Of a stretch of 64,000 nt of DNA, positions 26,998-36,000 are shown in pieces (the first letter of the stretch is position 1; each line of letters starts with the position of its first letter). Below the pieces are notes generated by a model. It worked only from the letters and a program-made list of their open reading frames with translations. It did no database searches and was not told where the DNA came from. The stretch is from Bacteroidales bacterium UBA1181 (GTDB lineage: Bacteria > Bacteroidota > Bacteroidia > Bacteroidales > Paludibacteraceae). Where the stretch lies: assembly GCA_002310215.1 (NCBI GenBank), contig DBYR01000005.1, positions 92,148 to 156,147 on the forward strand, in the 5' to 3' direction. Position numbers and translations under genes: made by a program.

Positions 26998-27552
26998 ATG
27001 GTGAAGAAATTAATGATAGTAGTTTTTCTGGTTGCGGTAGGTCTGGCCGCTTATTTCCTACTTGGCAGGAATGGGGGAGGAGAGGAGAGAAAACAGTTGG
27101 AAATGGCTACGGAAATCACCTCCATCAAAGAGGTGGCGGAGTGGGAGTTCCTCACGGTTGAGATGGAAGAGTGCGAGGACACGGTGATTCCGAGGATGAT
27201 CCTTTCCGACGACCGCTTCGCCAAAATCTACAAGGGCACGGCTCGCTTGGGCGTGAACATGAAGGAGGCTGTGGCGGATTGGGTGACCACGTCGCATGAT
27301 ACGGCGCGGATCGTTTTGCCTGCCATTCGCATATTGGATGAGGATATCATTGATGACACGCAGACCCGTACATTCTACGAGAGCGGGAAAATCACCCCTG
27401 ACATCAGGGAATTTTTGTACAACAAGGCGAAGATGGACATGAGACGACGTGCTTTGTCGGAGGAGAATGTCGCCTCCGCATTGGCTAACGCAAAGGCTCA
27501 ATTCACTTATATGTTTCATTCCTTGGGTTTCAATGTCGTGTTGTTTGACTGA
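26998..27552 (+). CDS. DUF4230-like membrane-anchored protein (second of a pair)
   Basis: A 184-residue protein anchored by one N-terminal segment (MVKKLMIVVFLVAVGLAAYFLL). I chose ATG 26998; a GTG at 26971 overlapping the previous stop would extend it but disrupt the anchor. The body resembles the preceding protein: RIVLPAIRILDEDIID corresponds to its ITITLPSPKIEM strand, and the C-terminal region AKAQFTYMFHSLGFNVVLF to its NALLPLVMAAGF helix. Unlike its neighbour it has no lipobox Cys. Role unknown; a two-part envelope complex is possible. Confidence 0.65.
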   Translation: MVKKLMIVVFLVAVGLAAYFLLGRNGGGEERKQLEMATEITSIKEVAEWEFLTVEMEECEDTVIPRMILSDDRFAKIYKGTARLGVNMKEAVADWVTTSHDTARIVLPAIRILDEDIIDDTQTRTFYESGKITPDIREFLYNKAKMDMRRRALSEENVASALANAKAQFTYMFHSLGFNVVLFD

Positions 27553-27607
27553 TTCCTTTATGCCCAAGTCTTTGTATATTCACGAATAAATATCTAACAG
27601 AATAAAA

Positions 27608-28762
27608 ATGGATAATTTTTCTTTTCAATGCGCAACGAAGTACTGCTTCGGGAGGGACCAGCGCAAAACGGTTGGCTCTCGTATCAAACCATTTGCCAGC
27701 AAGGTTTTACTTGTCTATGGCGGCGGAAGCATCAAGCGCAACGGTGTATATGATGATGTGACGAAATCGCTGAAGGACGAGGGGATCTCCTTTGTGGAGC
27801 TCTCCGGCATACAGGCCAACCCCACCTACGAGAAGGTGCTGGAAGGCATTGAGATAGCCAAGAAGGAGCAGGTTCAGCTCATCCTGGCCGTCGGCGGAGG
27901 TAGCGTCATCGACACCTCCAAGGCGATCGCCATGGGCTACTACGAGGCGGACGTGTGGTCCTTCTACGAGCGTGGCGGAGAGGTCAGCAATGCCCTTCCG
28001 GTCGCCACCGTGCTCACCATCCCGGCCGCGGGTAGCGAGGTGAGCCCAGACACGGTGATCTCCTACAAGGGAAGGAAGTTAGGCTACAGCAGCCAGAAGA
28101 TCCGTCCCGTGGTGAGCGTCGTCGACCCGGTCATCTTCTTCACCCTGCCTAAGAACCAAATCGCATACGGTGTCTGCGATATGATGAGCCACATCTTCGA
28201 ACGTTACTTCACGCAGACCACCCACACGGAGCTGATCGACTCGCTCTGTGAAGCGACGCTCAAGACCATCATGCGCAACGCTTACCTCCTGATAAAGAAT
28301 CCGCAAGACTACGAGGCATGGTCGGAGGTCTCCCTCGCCGGCTCCGTCGCCCACAACGGATTCCTCGGTTGCGGACGTATCCAAGACTGGGGCTGCCACG
28401 ACATGGAGCACGAACTGAGCGCACAGGACTGCAAGGTTCCTCACGGCGCAGGCTTGGCCGTCCTCACGCCTAACTGGATGAGGCACGTCTACAAAGAGAA
28501 CCCGAAGATGTTCTACCAGTTCGCCGTCAACGTGATGGGCATCAAGGCGGACCGTGACGAGGAGAAGACCATCCTCCGAGGCATTGACAAGCTCCGCGCT
28601 TTCTTCACCGCTATCGGACTGCCTGCCACACTCACCGAACTGGGCTTGGGCGCCAACGTGTTGGAGGAGATGGCGGGGAAATGTGTCGGCAACGGTCATG
28701 TCGGCAACTTCAAGCCTTTGTTCAAGGAGGACGTGCTGGAGATTTATAGGAAAAGCCTTTGA
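27608..28762 (+). CDS. Iron-containing alcohol dehydrogenase (YqhD/BdhA-like)
   Basis: NAD(P)H-dependent reductase of the iron-containing alcohol dehydrogenase family, probably reducing aldehydes such as butanal to alcohols in the cytosol. The 384-residue protein has the nucleotide-binding VLLVYGGGSIKRNG near 36, ILAVGGGSVIDTSKAIAMG near 95, PAAGSEVSPDTVI, and C-terminal metal-binding histidines in HDMEHELSA and VGNGHVGNF. The size fits the YqhD/BdhA branch. It appears monocistronic; a repeat-rich gap follows. Confidence 0.9.
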   Translation: MDNFSFQCATKYCFGRDQRKTVGSRIKPFASKVLLVYGGGSIKRNGVYDDVTKSLKDEGISFVELSGIQANPTYEKVLEGIEIAKKEQVQLILAVGGGSVIDTSKAIAMGYYEADVWSFYERGGEVSNALPVATVLTIPAAGSEVSPDTVISYKGRKLGYSSQKIRPVVSVVDPVIFFTLPKNQIAYGVCDMMSHIFERYFTQTTHTELIDSLCEATLKTIMRNAYLLIKNPQDYEAWSEVSLAGSVAHNGFLGCGRIQDWGCHDMEHELSAQDCKVPHGAGLAVLTPNWMRHVYKENPKMFYQFAVNVMGIKADRDEEKTILRGIDKLRAFFTAIGLPATLTELGLGANVLEEMAGKCVGNGHVGNFKPLFKEDVLEIYRKSL

Positions 28763-28769
28763 GAATTAA

Positions 28770-28960
28770 GAATTATGAATTAAGAATTAAGAATTATGAA
28801 TTATGAATTATAGTTCGACGTAGTCAATTAAGGGGAGGGATGTGCGACTCTGCGTAATGCTCGTAAACACCAGCCCTGAAAGGGCGCAACATATATAGCC
28901 TAGGGCAACGCCCTAGGAGAATTATGAAACGTTAGTTCGACGTAGTCAATTATGAATTAG
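28770..28960. repeat. Composite intergenic repeat: AATTAAGAATTA tracts, 19-base direct repeats and two hairpins
   Basis: The stretch opens with tandem GAATTAAGAATTATGAATTA-type units (about 28763-28811). A 19-base string AGTTCGACGTAGTCAATTA occurs at 28812-28830 and again at 28934-28952 as perfect direct repeats. The 103 bases between them hold two hairpins: GCCCT-GAA-AGGGC (28873-28885) and CCTAGGGC-AAC-GCCCTAGG (28899-28917). The same 19-base string occurs inverted at 40303-40321. No protein is encoded. It looks like a small non-autonomous repeated element. Confidence 0.7.
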
Positions 28961-28976
28961 TATTGGGAGGACTTGA

Positions 28977-29858
28977 ATGTTAGATATGGATGTGAATATA
29001 AAAACGATCTGGAAGAAGGATGCCAAACGGATTCTTTTCGTTGTCCTGTCTGCCTTGCTGATGTCCGCCAACATACGTACATTTGTTCAAGCCGGGGAGC
29101 TATATCCAGGTGGCGCAACCGGCTTGACCATTTTGATATTGAGGGCATGTGACATGTTCTTCAACATCAAACTCCCCTACACCATCGTCAACGTCATCAT
29201 CAATGCGATACCCGTCTACATCGGGTTTAGATACATAGGCAAGAAGTTCACACTCTACTCTTGCCTGATGATATTGCTGACAGGCATATTTACGGACCTA
29301 CTTCCGTCTTACACAATCACTTACGACACGTTATTGATCAGTATATTCGGAGGCATCATCAATGGTGTCTCGATCAGCCTATGCCTGTACGTGAACGCCA
29401 CGTCCGGGGGGACGGACTTCATCGCGATATACCTGTCGGAGAAACGGCACAGGGATGCCTGGAACATTGTCTTGGGCGTGAACATCATCATCCTCTCCGC
29501 CGCCGGACTGCTCTTCGGATGGGACAAGGCGCTCTATTCGATCATCTTCCAATTCGCATCCACACAAATCCTCCACACACTCTACAAGAAGTACCAGCAG
29601 GCGACGTTGCTCATTGTCACGACACACCCCGACGAAGTATGCGAAATCATCGCCCGACTGAGCGAACACACGGCGACACTGATACCTTCGGAGGGCGCCT
29701 ACGAACATTCGCCCCGCACGATCGTCTACTCTGTCGTTTCGCAGGAGGAGTACCCGAAAATCAACAAGGAGGTGAGGAAAATCGATCCGGACGCTTTCAT
29801 CAATACGATACAAACGGAGAAACTGATAGGGAACTTCTACCAACGTCCGACGGAATGA
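28977..29858 (+). CDS. YitT family membrane protein (DUF161/DUF2179)
   Basis: A 293-residue inner-membrane protein of the YitT family. Five or six hydrophobic segments in the first 200 residues carry the family motif GGATGLTILI (about 41-50) and a second copy-like motif NATSGGTDFIAIYLS near 140, then a cytosolic C-terminal DUF2179 domain (about 205-285) with VCEIIARLSEHTATLIPSEGAY. Some family members are implicated in transport, but no substrate is established that I can apply. GGGAGG lies 7 bases before ATG 28977. Confidence 0.87.
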   Translation: MLDMDVNIKTIWKKDAKRILFVVLSALLMSANIRTFVQAGELYPGGATGLTILILRACDMFFNIKLPYTIVNVIINAIPVYIGFRYIGKKFTLYSCLMILLTGIFTDLLPSYTITYDTLLISIFGGIINGVSISLCLYVNATSGGTDFIAIYLSEKRHRDAWNIVLGVNIIILSAAGLLFGWDKALYSIIFQFASTQILHTLYKKYQQATLLIVTTHPDEVCEIIARLSEHTATLIPSEGAYEHSPRTIVYSVVSQEEYPKINKEVRKIDPDAFINTIQTEKLIGNFYQRPTE

Positions 29859-29861
29859 TTG

Positions 29862-29931
29862 TATTTACGATTTAGTCATTTACGATTTACTATTTGGCCA
29901 TTGGGGATTTACGATTTAGCCATTTACTATG
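29862..29931. repeat. ATTTACGATTTA short direct repeats
   Basis: Three or four imperfect copies of TTTACGATTTA(G/C)(T/C)(C/A)ATT fill the gap between the YitT and TauE/SafE genes. Related sequence in the opposite sense (AAATAGTAAATCGTAAATC) is found at about 31868-31905. Confidence 0.6.
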
Positions 29932-29939
29932 TATCTTCG
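29932..29939 (+). promoter_or_regulatory. Promoter -7 box variant (TATCTTCG) for the TauE/SafE gene
   Basis: TATCTTCGCGG lies 21 bases before ATG 29960. It follows a tract of ATTTACGATTTA repeats. Confidence 0.4.
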
Positions 29940-29959
29940 CGGTGAAATTTGTAAGCGGT

Positions 29960-30697
29960 ATGGAGTTCTCACTGTTTATGATCGTAGCCTTGTTCGTCCT
30001 GGCCATGACAGCCGCCTTTGTGCAGCGGGTGTGCGGGTTCGGATTCGGCATCTTCATCATGACGATGTTGCCCTACCTGATGCCCTCCTATGGCGAGTCC
30101 GTCACCCTATCCGGCATCCTTTCCGCCACACAATCCGTCTTCATCCTCTCCCAAGCCTATAAGTACGTGGTGTGGAAGCGGATGATACCCATTCTGCTCA
30201 CGTTTTTGGTGGTCTCCTTCGTCGCCATACAGTTCGTCGCGACGATGGCGGACAGTCAGTTGAAGGTATTGTTAGGCATCATGCTCATCGTCATGAGCCT
30301 CTATTTTCTCTTTGTCAGCAAACACATTCAGGTACGTCCGTCGGTACCCCTTCAGATCTCGATGGGAAGCCTCAGCGGTGTGATGGGTGGGTTCTTCGGC
30401 ATGCAGGGGCCCCCTGCGGTGCTCTACTTCCTCGCCTCGGAGAAGGACAAGGAGCACTACCTCGCCATGGCGCAAATCTACTTCTTCATCGGCAATGTGG
30501 CGATGACCCTCTTCCGCGCCGGCAACGGTCTCTTCACCCATGAGGTACGCACCGGATGGGTCTGTGCGGTGGCGGGCGTGGCGGCAGGCACCTACCTAGG
30601 CAAGCTGGTGTTCGAGCACATATCGATCGAGACGTTGCGCAAGATCGTCTACATATACATGGCCATCAGCGGAGTGGTCGCGATTGTGGGGGCTTGA
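29960..30697 (+). CDS. Sulfite exporter TauE/SafE family protein
   Basis: A 245-residue polytopic membrane protein of the TauE/SafE (DUF81) family, which moves small sulfur or organic anions. I start it at 29960 (MEFSLFMIVALFVLAMTAAF), just after the likely promoter; an in-frame ATG at 29894 lies in the repeat tract upstream of the promoter. Family motifs are QRVCGFGFGIFIM near 25 and, in the second half, GSLSGVMGGFFGMQGPPAVLYFL near 138. Around eight hydrophobic segments are visible. Substrate is not predictable. Confidence 0.82.
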   Translation: MEFSLFMIVALFVLAMTAAFVQRVCGFGFGIFIMTMLPYLMPSYGESVTLSGILSATQSVFILSQAYKYVVWKRMIPILLTFLVVSFVAIQFVATMADSQLKVLLGIMLIVMSLYFLFVSKHIQVRPSVPLQISMGSLSGVMGGFFGMQGPPAVLYFLASEKDKEHYLAMAQIYFFIGNVAMTLFRAGNGLFTHEVRTGWVCAVAGVAAGTYLGKLVFEHISIETLRKIVYIYMAISGVVAIVGA

Positions 30698-30841
30698 AAA
30701 AAGTTGGATGATTGCAAAGCATAAAACCGTCCCGATGTTTGGATTTGTGCAAAAGCTCTATCACCCTACTACTATGCCGGACAGACGGACAAAATAACAA
30801 CTAAAATCCTTCGCACACAATCAAATTTATATCGCTTTTTA

Positions 30842-31435
30842 TTATTCCGTAATCTGTTTTGCCCATTCCGGCAAAGATGCACAATACCGCTTCGCCACAC
30901 GGCCATCGGCATATCTTATCAACAACTGAGCTTCTCCATTCTCTACGGAATTGTCGTAAAGATAAACTCGCTGGACACTTTTGATAACAAATTTACAATT
31001 CAGTATGGACTTTTGATATCTAGAAACGATTTTGGATATTGGCACGTCATGTCCCCCCTTCATTACCCTTCCTGCAATACGCGCAGCATTGATAGTTGGC
31101 GATGATGTGCAGACAAAAAACAATCGGACAAAAAAACCAGCCTCTACCGCACGTTCAACAAATCTCACTTTCTCATCGGACGAGAATACGGTTTCAAATA
31201 TCATACTCCGTTTCTCAACCAAGCACTGCTCTCTCCACTCTTCGCAATACTTCGCAGCCTTGAGCAAGGCCGACTCGGAATTCCAATCACCAAAACGTTC
31301 TTGAGCCACATTGTCGGGATTTATATACACAGAATCCTCCAGCCACTGGTGTCGAAGTATTTTACTCGTCACCGTGGTTTTCCCAGAACCATTCGGACCT
31401 GCAACAATGATCAAGACTGGCTTTTTTGCAGACAT
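30842..31435 (-). CDS. Zeta toxin-like P-loop kinase
   Basis: A 197-residue P-loop protein resembling the zeta-toxin/PezT family, whose known members phosphorylate UDP-N-acetylglucosamine and block cell-wall synthesis. Walker A is AGPNGSGKTTVTSKIL (about 12-27), followed by INPDNVAQERFG with the family's Asp, FETVFSSDEKVRFVERA near 85 and IAGRVMKGGHDVP with a basic substrate-binding pattern near 122. It overlaps the small upstream gene at 31411-31620, a typical antitoxin-toxin arrangement. By eye the pair is more AT-rich than its neighbours. Toxicity is inferred, and a non-toxic kinase of the same fold is an alternative. Confidence 0.75.
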   Translation of the reverse strand: MSAKKPVLIIVAGPNGSGKTTVTSKILRHQWLEDSVYINPDNVAQERFGDWNSESALLKAAKYCEEWREQCLVEKRSMIFETVFSSDEKVRFVERAVEAGFFVRLFFVCTSSPTINAARIAGRVMKGGHDVPISKIVSRYQKSILNCKFVIKSVQRVYLYDNSVENGEAQLLIRYADGRVAKRYCASLPEWAKQITE

Positions 31436-31620
31436 TTCCTATCTCCGTATTTTTTTTTATACATCTCCGCTATCTCCCCAAAATATTTCTTAAGAGCGGC
31501 TTCGTTGCTTTTCCGTGCATCTTCAGCCGCCTCACGCATAATATAGGCGAGCATTTCATCAGAGGGTTCCTCCATGCTGGTCAGCCTGTATTTATTTATC
31601 TCCTCCTCTGCCATAATCAT
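31411..31620 (-). CDS. Small acidic protein, candidate antitoxin partner of the zeta-like protein
   Basis: A 69-residue acidic, helical protein (EEEINKYRLTSMEEPSDEML ... AAEDARKSNEAALKKYFGEI). Its last 25 bases overlap the start of the zeta-like gene in another frame, so translation is coupled, as in many toxin-antitoxin pairs. It has no recognised DNA-binding motif and does not look like a classic epsilon or PezA antitoxin. A start two codons downstream (31614) is equally possible. The role is inferred from position. Confidence 0.6.
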   Translation of the reverse strand: MIMAEEEINKYRLTSMEEPSDEMLAYIMREAAEDARKSNEAALKKYFGEIAEMYKKKYGDRKCLQKSQS

Positions 31621-32036
31621 ATCTTTTGTATAGCTAACGCTATGATTGATAATCTATCAGTACTATTTCACCTGACTTACCTTATCCACACCGATTCTCC
31701 AATGCGGATACACAAAAATATGCATTTCTATTTAATTTGCGGAATTTTATCCGTCAATAATATTATAGAATCATCCTAATATCTCCACCAACAACCTGCG
31801 AGTAAATATGCGTTCGACATCAGCGAACTCATTTAGAAGAGGAGGATAAAAACCATTCCGCCAAACCCTAAAATAGTAAATCGTAAATCATTAAATAGTA
31901 AATAAATACAACTGCCCAATACGGCAAGCGGAACCGTCGTGATTTTTCATCAAAAAACAGGGGCGCATTCGGTAACATTTTCACCCCGAATGCTTAAATT
32001 TGTAGTAACACTTAACTTAAAGGAACGATATTAGCA
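31621..32036. other. Gene-free stretch between the zeta-like pair and the CDF gene
   Basis: About 415 bases without a supported gene. It is AT-rich, holds the AAATAGTAAATCGTAAATC-type repeat at about 31868-31905, and ends with the CDF promoter (31995-32002). No hairpin-plus-T-run or RNA gene was recognised. Confidence 0.6.
31995..32002 (+). promoter_or_regulatory. Promoter -7 box (TAAATTTG) for the CDF transporter
   Basis: TAAATTTGTAG lies 34 bases before ATG 32037 in an otherwise non-coding stretch. Confidence 0.55.
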
Positions 32037-32948
32037 ATGGAGGAACCGGTTCAGCGAACCAGGGAGAGGAAGATCACAAGGGTCACTCTGCTTGGCTCAT
32101 TCGTCAATGTGTTGTTGACTGTAGCAAAAATCATAGCCGGCGTACTGGGTCACAGTGCGGCCATGATAGCGGATGGTATCCACTCTTTGTCCGACCTCAT
32201 ATCGGACATCGTGGTGCTCATCTGTGTCCGCATATCCTCCAAGGGGAAGGATAAGGACCATAAATACGGGCATGGAAAGTACGAGACCATGGCCACCCTC
32301 TTCGTCAGCCTCATGCTGATCTTCGTGGCGGCGAAAATGTGCCTGACGGGCCTTGGCGCCATCATAGGCGTGGTGCAGGGGAAAGTGATCGAGGTGCCAC
32401 ACACCATCGCACTCTGGGCGGCGATCGCCTCCATCATCGCCAAGGAACTGCTCTTCCGATACACGGCGAAGGTGGGACGGGATGTCTCCAGCCCTGTCGT
32501 CATAGCGAACGCCTGGCACCACCGAACGGACGCTCTCTCCTCCATCGGATCCGCCCTCGGCATCGGTGGCGCCATCCTCTTGGGCGATGAATGGGTGATA
32601 CTCGACCCAATCGTCTGCTGCGGCATCAGCATCGCCATCTTCGTCTCCGCCATACAAATGGGCATCCCTTCCCTCAAGGAACTGCTGGAGGTGGCCTTGC
32701 CCCAGGAAATGGAGGAGGAGATGATCGCCATCGCCTCACAGGTGGAGGGCGTGGAGAGCATACACGACCTGAAGACGCGGCGCAACGGCACCAGCATCAT
32801 CGTGGACGCGCACGTCGTCGTATCGCCCGACATGACCATCGTGGAGGCGCATAACATATCCACCGAGGTGGAACGTAGCCTGCGTGAGAAGTATGGGCAG
32901 GAGATACAAACCTCCATCCATGTGGAGCCGGACGAAGACTCTGAATAA
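32037..32948 (+). CDS. Cation diffusion facilitator family transporter
   Basis: Predicted proton-coupled efflux protein for divalent metals such as Zn, Fe, Mn or Co. The 303-residue protein has the CDF layout: six membrane segments over the first 215 residues with the metal-site motif HSAAMIADGIHSLSDLISD (about 39-57) and, in the fifth segment, ANAWHHRTDALSSIGSALG near 158 (HxxxD), then a cytosolic domain (about 220-303) with VEGVESIHDLKTRRNG and AHVVVSPDMTIVEAHNIS. The HxxxD site suggests zinc or iron rather than manganese, but this is only a guess. Confidence 0.92.
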   Translation: MEEPVQRTRERKITRVTLLGSFVNVLLTVAKIIAGVLGHSAAMIADGIHSLSDLISDIVVLICVRISSKGKDKDHKYGHGKYETMATLFVSLMLIFVAAKMCLTGLGAIIGVVQGKVIEVPHTIALWAAIASIIAKELLFRYTAKVGRDVSSPVVIANAWHHRTDALSSIGSALGIGGAILLGDEWVILDPIVCCGISIAIFVSAIQMGIPSLKELLEVALPQEMEEEMIAIASQVEGVESIHDLKTRRNGTSIIVDAHVVVSPDMTIVEAHNISTEVERSLREKYGQEIQTSIHVEPDEDSE

Positions 32949-32968
32949 ATCGCCTCATCACTCTGAGC

Positions 32969-33000
32969 ATAAAAAAGAAGCGTGCCCGCTAAGGCACGCT
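32969..33000 (-). terminator. Rho-independent terminator for purL
   Basis: On the minus strand AGCGTGCC pairs with GGCACGCT (32979-32986 with 32993-33000) and is followed by TTCTTTTTTAT. The T-run lies on the purL side of transcription, so this ends purL rather than the convergent CDF gene. Confidence 0.8.
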
Positions 33001-33024
33001 CCCCTATCTAGTTGGCTCGAAGCA

Positions 33025-36000
33025 TCACTTCTTGTTCTCAATCCACTTACGGGCATTGACGAAGGCCTCCAACCATGGAGTCACCTCGTCCACCGCCTTA
33101 CGATCCTCCGGATAGTAAGCCCATTGCCAAGGGAAGATGGCACGCTCCAAGTGTGGCATCATCGCCAAGTGGCGACCATCCTTGGAACATACACCCGCCA
33201 CGTTGTACATGGATCCGTTCGGATTGGCAGGGTAACCCTCATAGGTGTACTTAGCGATCACATTGTACTCGCTCTCCGCATAAGGGAAGTCGAACTTGCC
33301 CTCGCCATGAGCCACCCATACGCCCAACTTGCTGCCGGAGAGCGAACCGAACATCACGGAGTCGTTCTCAGGGATCGTCAGGCCCACGAAGTTAGACTCG
33401 AACTTGTGGGAGTTATTGTGCAACATCTTATGCTTCTTCTCATGCTCAGGATAGAGCAGCTCCAATTCAGCCATCAGCTGGCAACCGTTGCAGATACCCA
33501 AGCTTAGGGTGTCCTCACGCGCATAGAACTTCGCCAGCGTCTCCTTCGCCTTCTCGCTGTAGCGGAAACCGCCCGCCCAGCCCTTCGCCGAACCCAGCAC
33601 GTCCGAGTTGGAGAATCCGCCGCAGAACACGATCATGTTCACGTCCTCCAGCGTCTCACGACCGGAAGTCAAGTCGGTCATGTGGACATCCTTCACGTCG
33701 AAGCCCGCCAAGTAGAGGGAATAAGCCATCTCACGCTCTCCGTTCGTACCCTTCTCACGGATGATGGCAGCCTTCACACCGGAACGTCTCTTGCGGTCGG
33801 CCGTCAAGCCCATCTTGCCAAGCTTGCCGGAGAAGCTCTCGTCGAACTTGAACTGAAGCGGTTGCTTCTTGTAGTTCTCGTAGCGCTCCTTGGCACACGC
33901 CTCGCCACTCTGCTTGCGGTCCAAGAGGTAAGAGGATTTGTACCAAACATCACGCAACGCATCGATGTCGAACACCTCCTTCTTGCCATCCTTCTCCACG
34001 ACAATCGTACGCTCCTCGGTCGGTTTGGCGATCATGGCGAAGCCCACACCAGCGTTGTGGAGTATCTTCTCCACCTCCGCCTTGTGCTCCACCTGGATCA
34101 GCACACCAGGGTTCTCGGAGAAGAGGATCTTGGTCAGACTTGGTTCCGGCAAATCCTTCAGGTTCACCTTCAGACCGCCCTTCGTGTTCGCGAAGCACAT
34201 CTCCAACAAGGCGGTGATCATACCACCCTCGGAGATATCGTGGCCCGCGAGGATCAGGTTTTTGTTGATCAGTTCCTGAACCGCCTCGAAAGCATCCGCG
34301 AAGTACTCCGCATCCTTCACGGTAGGCACCGTGTCGCCCACCTTGTTCAGCGTGGCGGCCATAGCGGAACCTCCCAGATTCAGCGCATCGTACGAGAAGT
34401 CGATATGGTAGATGTAAGAATCTTTTTTGTTGATCAATACAGGGGAGACGATGCGACGCACGTCAGATACCTCAGCCCCTGCGGAGATGATTACCGTACC
34501 AGGGGAGAATACCTTGTCCTCACCGTATTTCTGCGTCATGGACAACGAGTCCTTACCCGTAGGGATATTGACGCCCAATTCGCAGGCGAAGTCGCTACAA
34601 GCCTCAACCGCCTTGTACAAGCGGGCATCCTCGCCCGGGTTCTTGCAAGGCCACATCCAGTTGGCGCTCAGGGAGACACTCGCCAAACCATCCGCCAACG
34701 GAGCCCACACGATGTTGGTCAACGCCTCGGAGATGGCCAACACGGAACCTGCGGCAGGGTCCACCAAAGCGGCGGAAGGCGCATGTCCGATAGAGGTGGC
34801 TATACCGCTCTTGCCTCTGTAGTCCAATGCCACCGCACCCAAGTCGTTCAAAGGCAACTGCAACTCACCGGCGCACTGCTGGTGGGCGATCTTACCCGTG
34901 ACGGAGCGGTCCACCTTGTTGGTCAACCAATCCTTACAAGCCACGGACTCCAATTGGAGCACGTCATTGATGTATTTTTGAATGTTCTTATCGTCGGTCT
35001 GTACGGGAGCGAACTTCTCCACCACCGTGTTATCCTTGATCACCGTGCGAGGCGGCTTACCGATCATGTAATCCAAGCGGAGGTTGATCGGCTGGTCACC
35101 GTTGGCACGTTGGAAGACGAACTGCATGTCGCCCGTCGTCTCTCCCACCACGTACATCGGCGCACGCTCACGGTCGGCGATACGTTTGATCAAATCAATG
35201 TCCTTATCCTTCACCAAGAAGCCCATGCGTTCCTGGCTCTCGTTGCCGATGATCTCCTTGTCGGACAAGGTAGGGTCACCGATCGGCAACTTGTCCATAT
35301 CGATCTTACCGCCCGTCGACTCCACCAACTCGGAGAGGCAGTTCAAGTGACCGCCCGCGCCATGGTCGTGGATAGATACGATCGGGTTATTGTCGGACTC
35401 CGCCAAGGTGCGGATCACGTTAGAGACACGTTTCTGCATCTCAGGGTTGGCACGCTGCACAGCGTTCAGCTCGATCGCATTGGAGTATTGGCCCGTCTCC
35501 ACCGAAGAGACAGCGCCACCGCCCATACCGATGCGGTAGTTGTCACCACCCATCACGACCACCTTCTCGCCCGGCTCAGGCTCGCCCTTCAGACTATCCT
35601 TCTGCTTAGCGAAGCCTACGCCACCCGCCAACATGATGACCTTGTCGTAAGCATATTTCTTGTTGTTCTCCGCATGCTCGTAGGTGAGCAATGAACCGCA
35701 GATGAGCGGTTGACCGAACTTGTTACCGAAGTCGCTCGCACCATTCGAAGCCTTGATCAGAATCTGCTCAGGCGTCTGGTACAACCATTTGCGAGGGTCC
35801 AAGACATCCTCCCAGTGGCGACCCTTCTCCGTACGTGGATAGGAGGTCATGTAGACCGCCGTACCCGCGATAGGCAAGCTCGCCTTACCACCACCCAAAC
35901 GGTCACGAATCTCACCACCCGTACCCGTAGCCGCACCGTTGAAAGGCTCGACCGTCGTCGGGAAGTTATGCGTCTCAGCCTTCAGGGAGATGACAGACTT

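Noticed and set aside
28763..28976. Insertion sequence remnant
   Set aside because: No transposase fragment is encoded; only short repeats and hairpins are present, so it is listed as a repeat element.
33682..35694. 670-codon open frame on the + strand inside purL
   Set aside because: It lies antisense to purL, whose motifs are intact along this whole region. The translation is Arg/His/Leu/Val-rich with no recognisable domain, typical of an antisense shadow of GC-rich codons.
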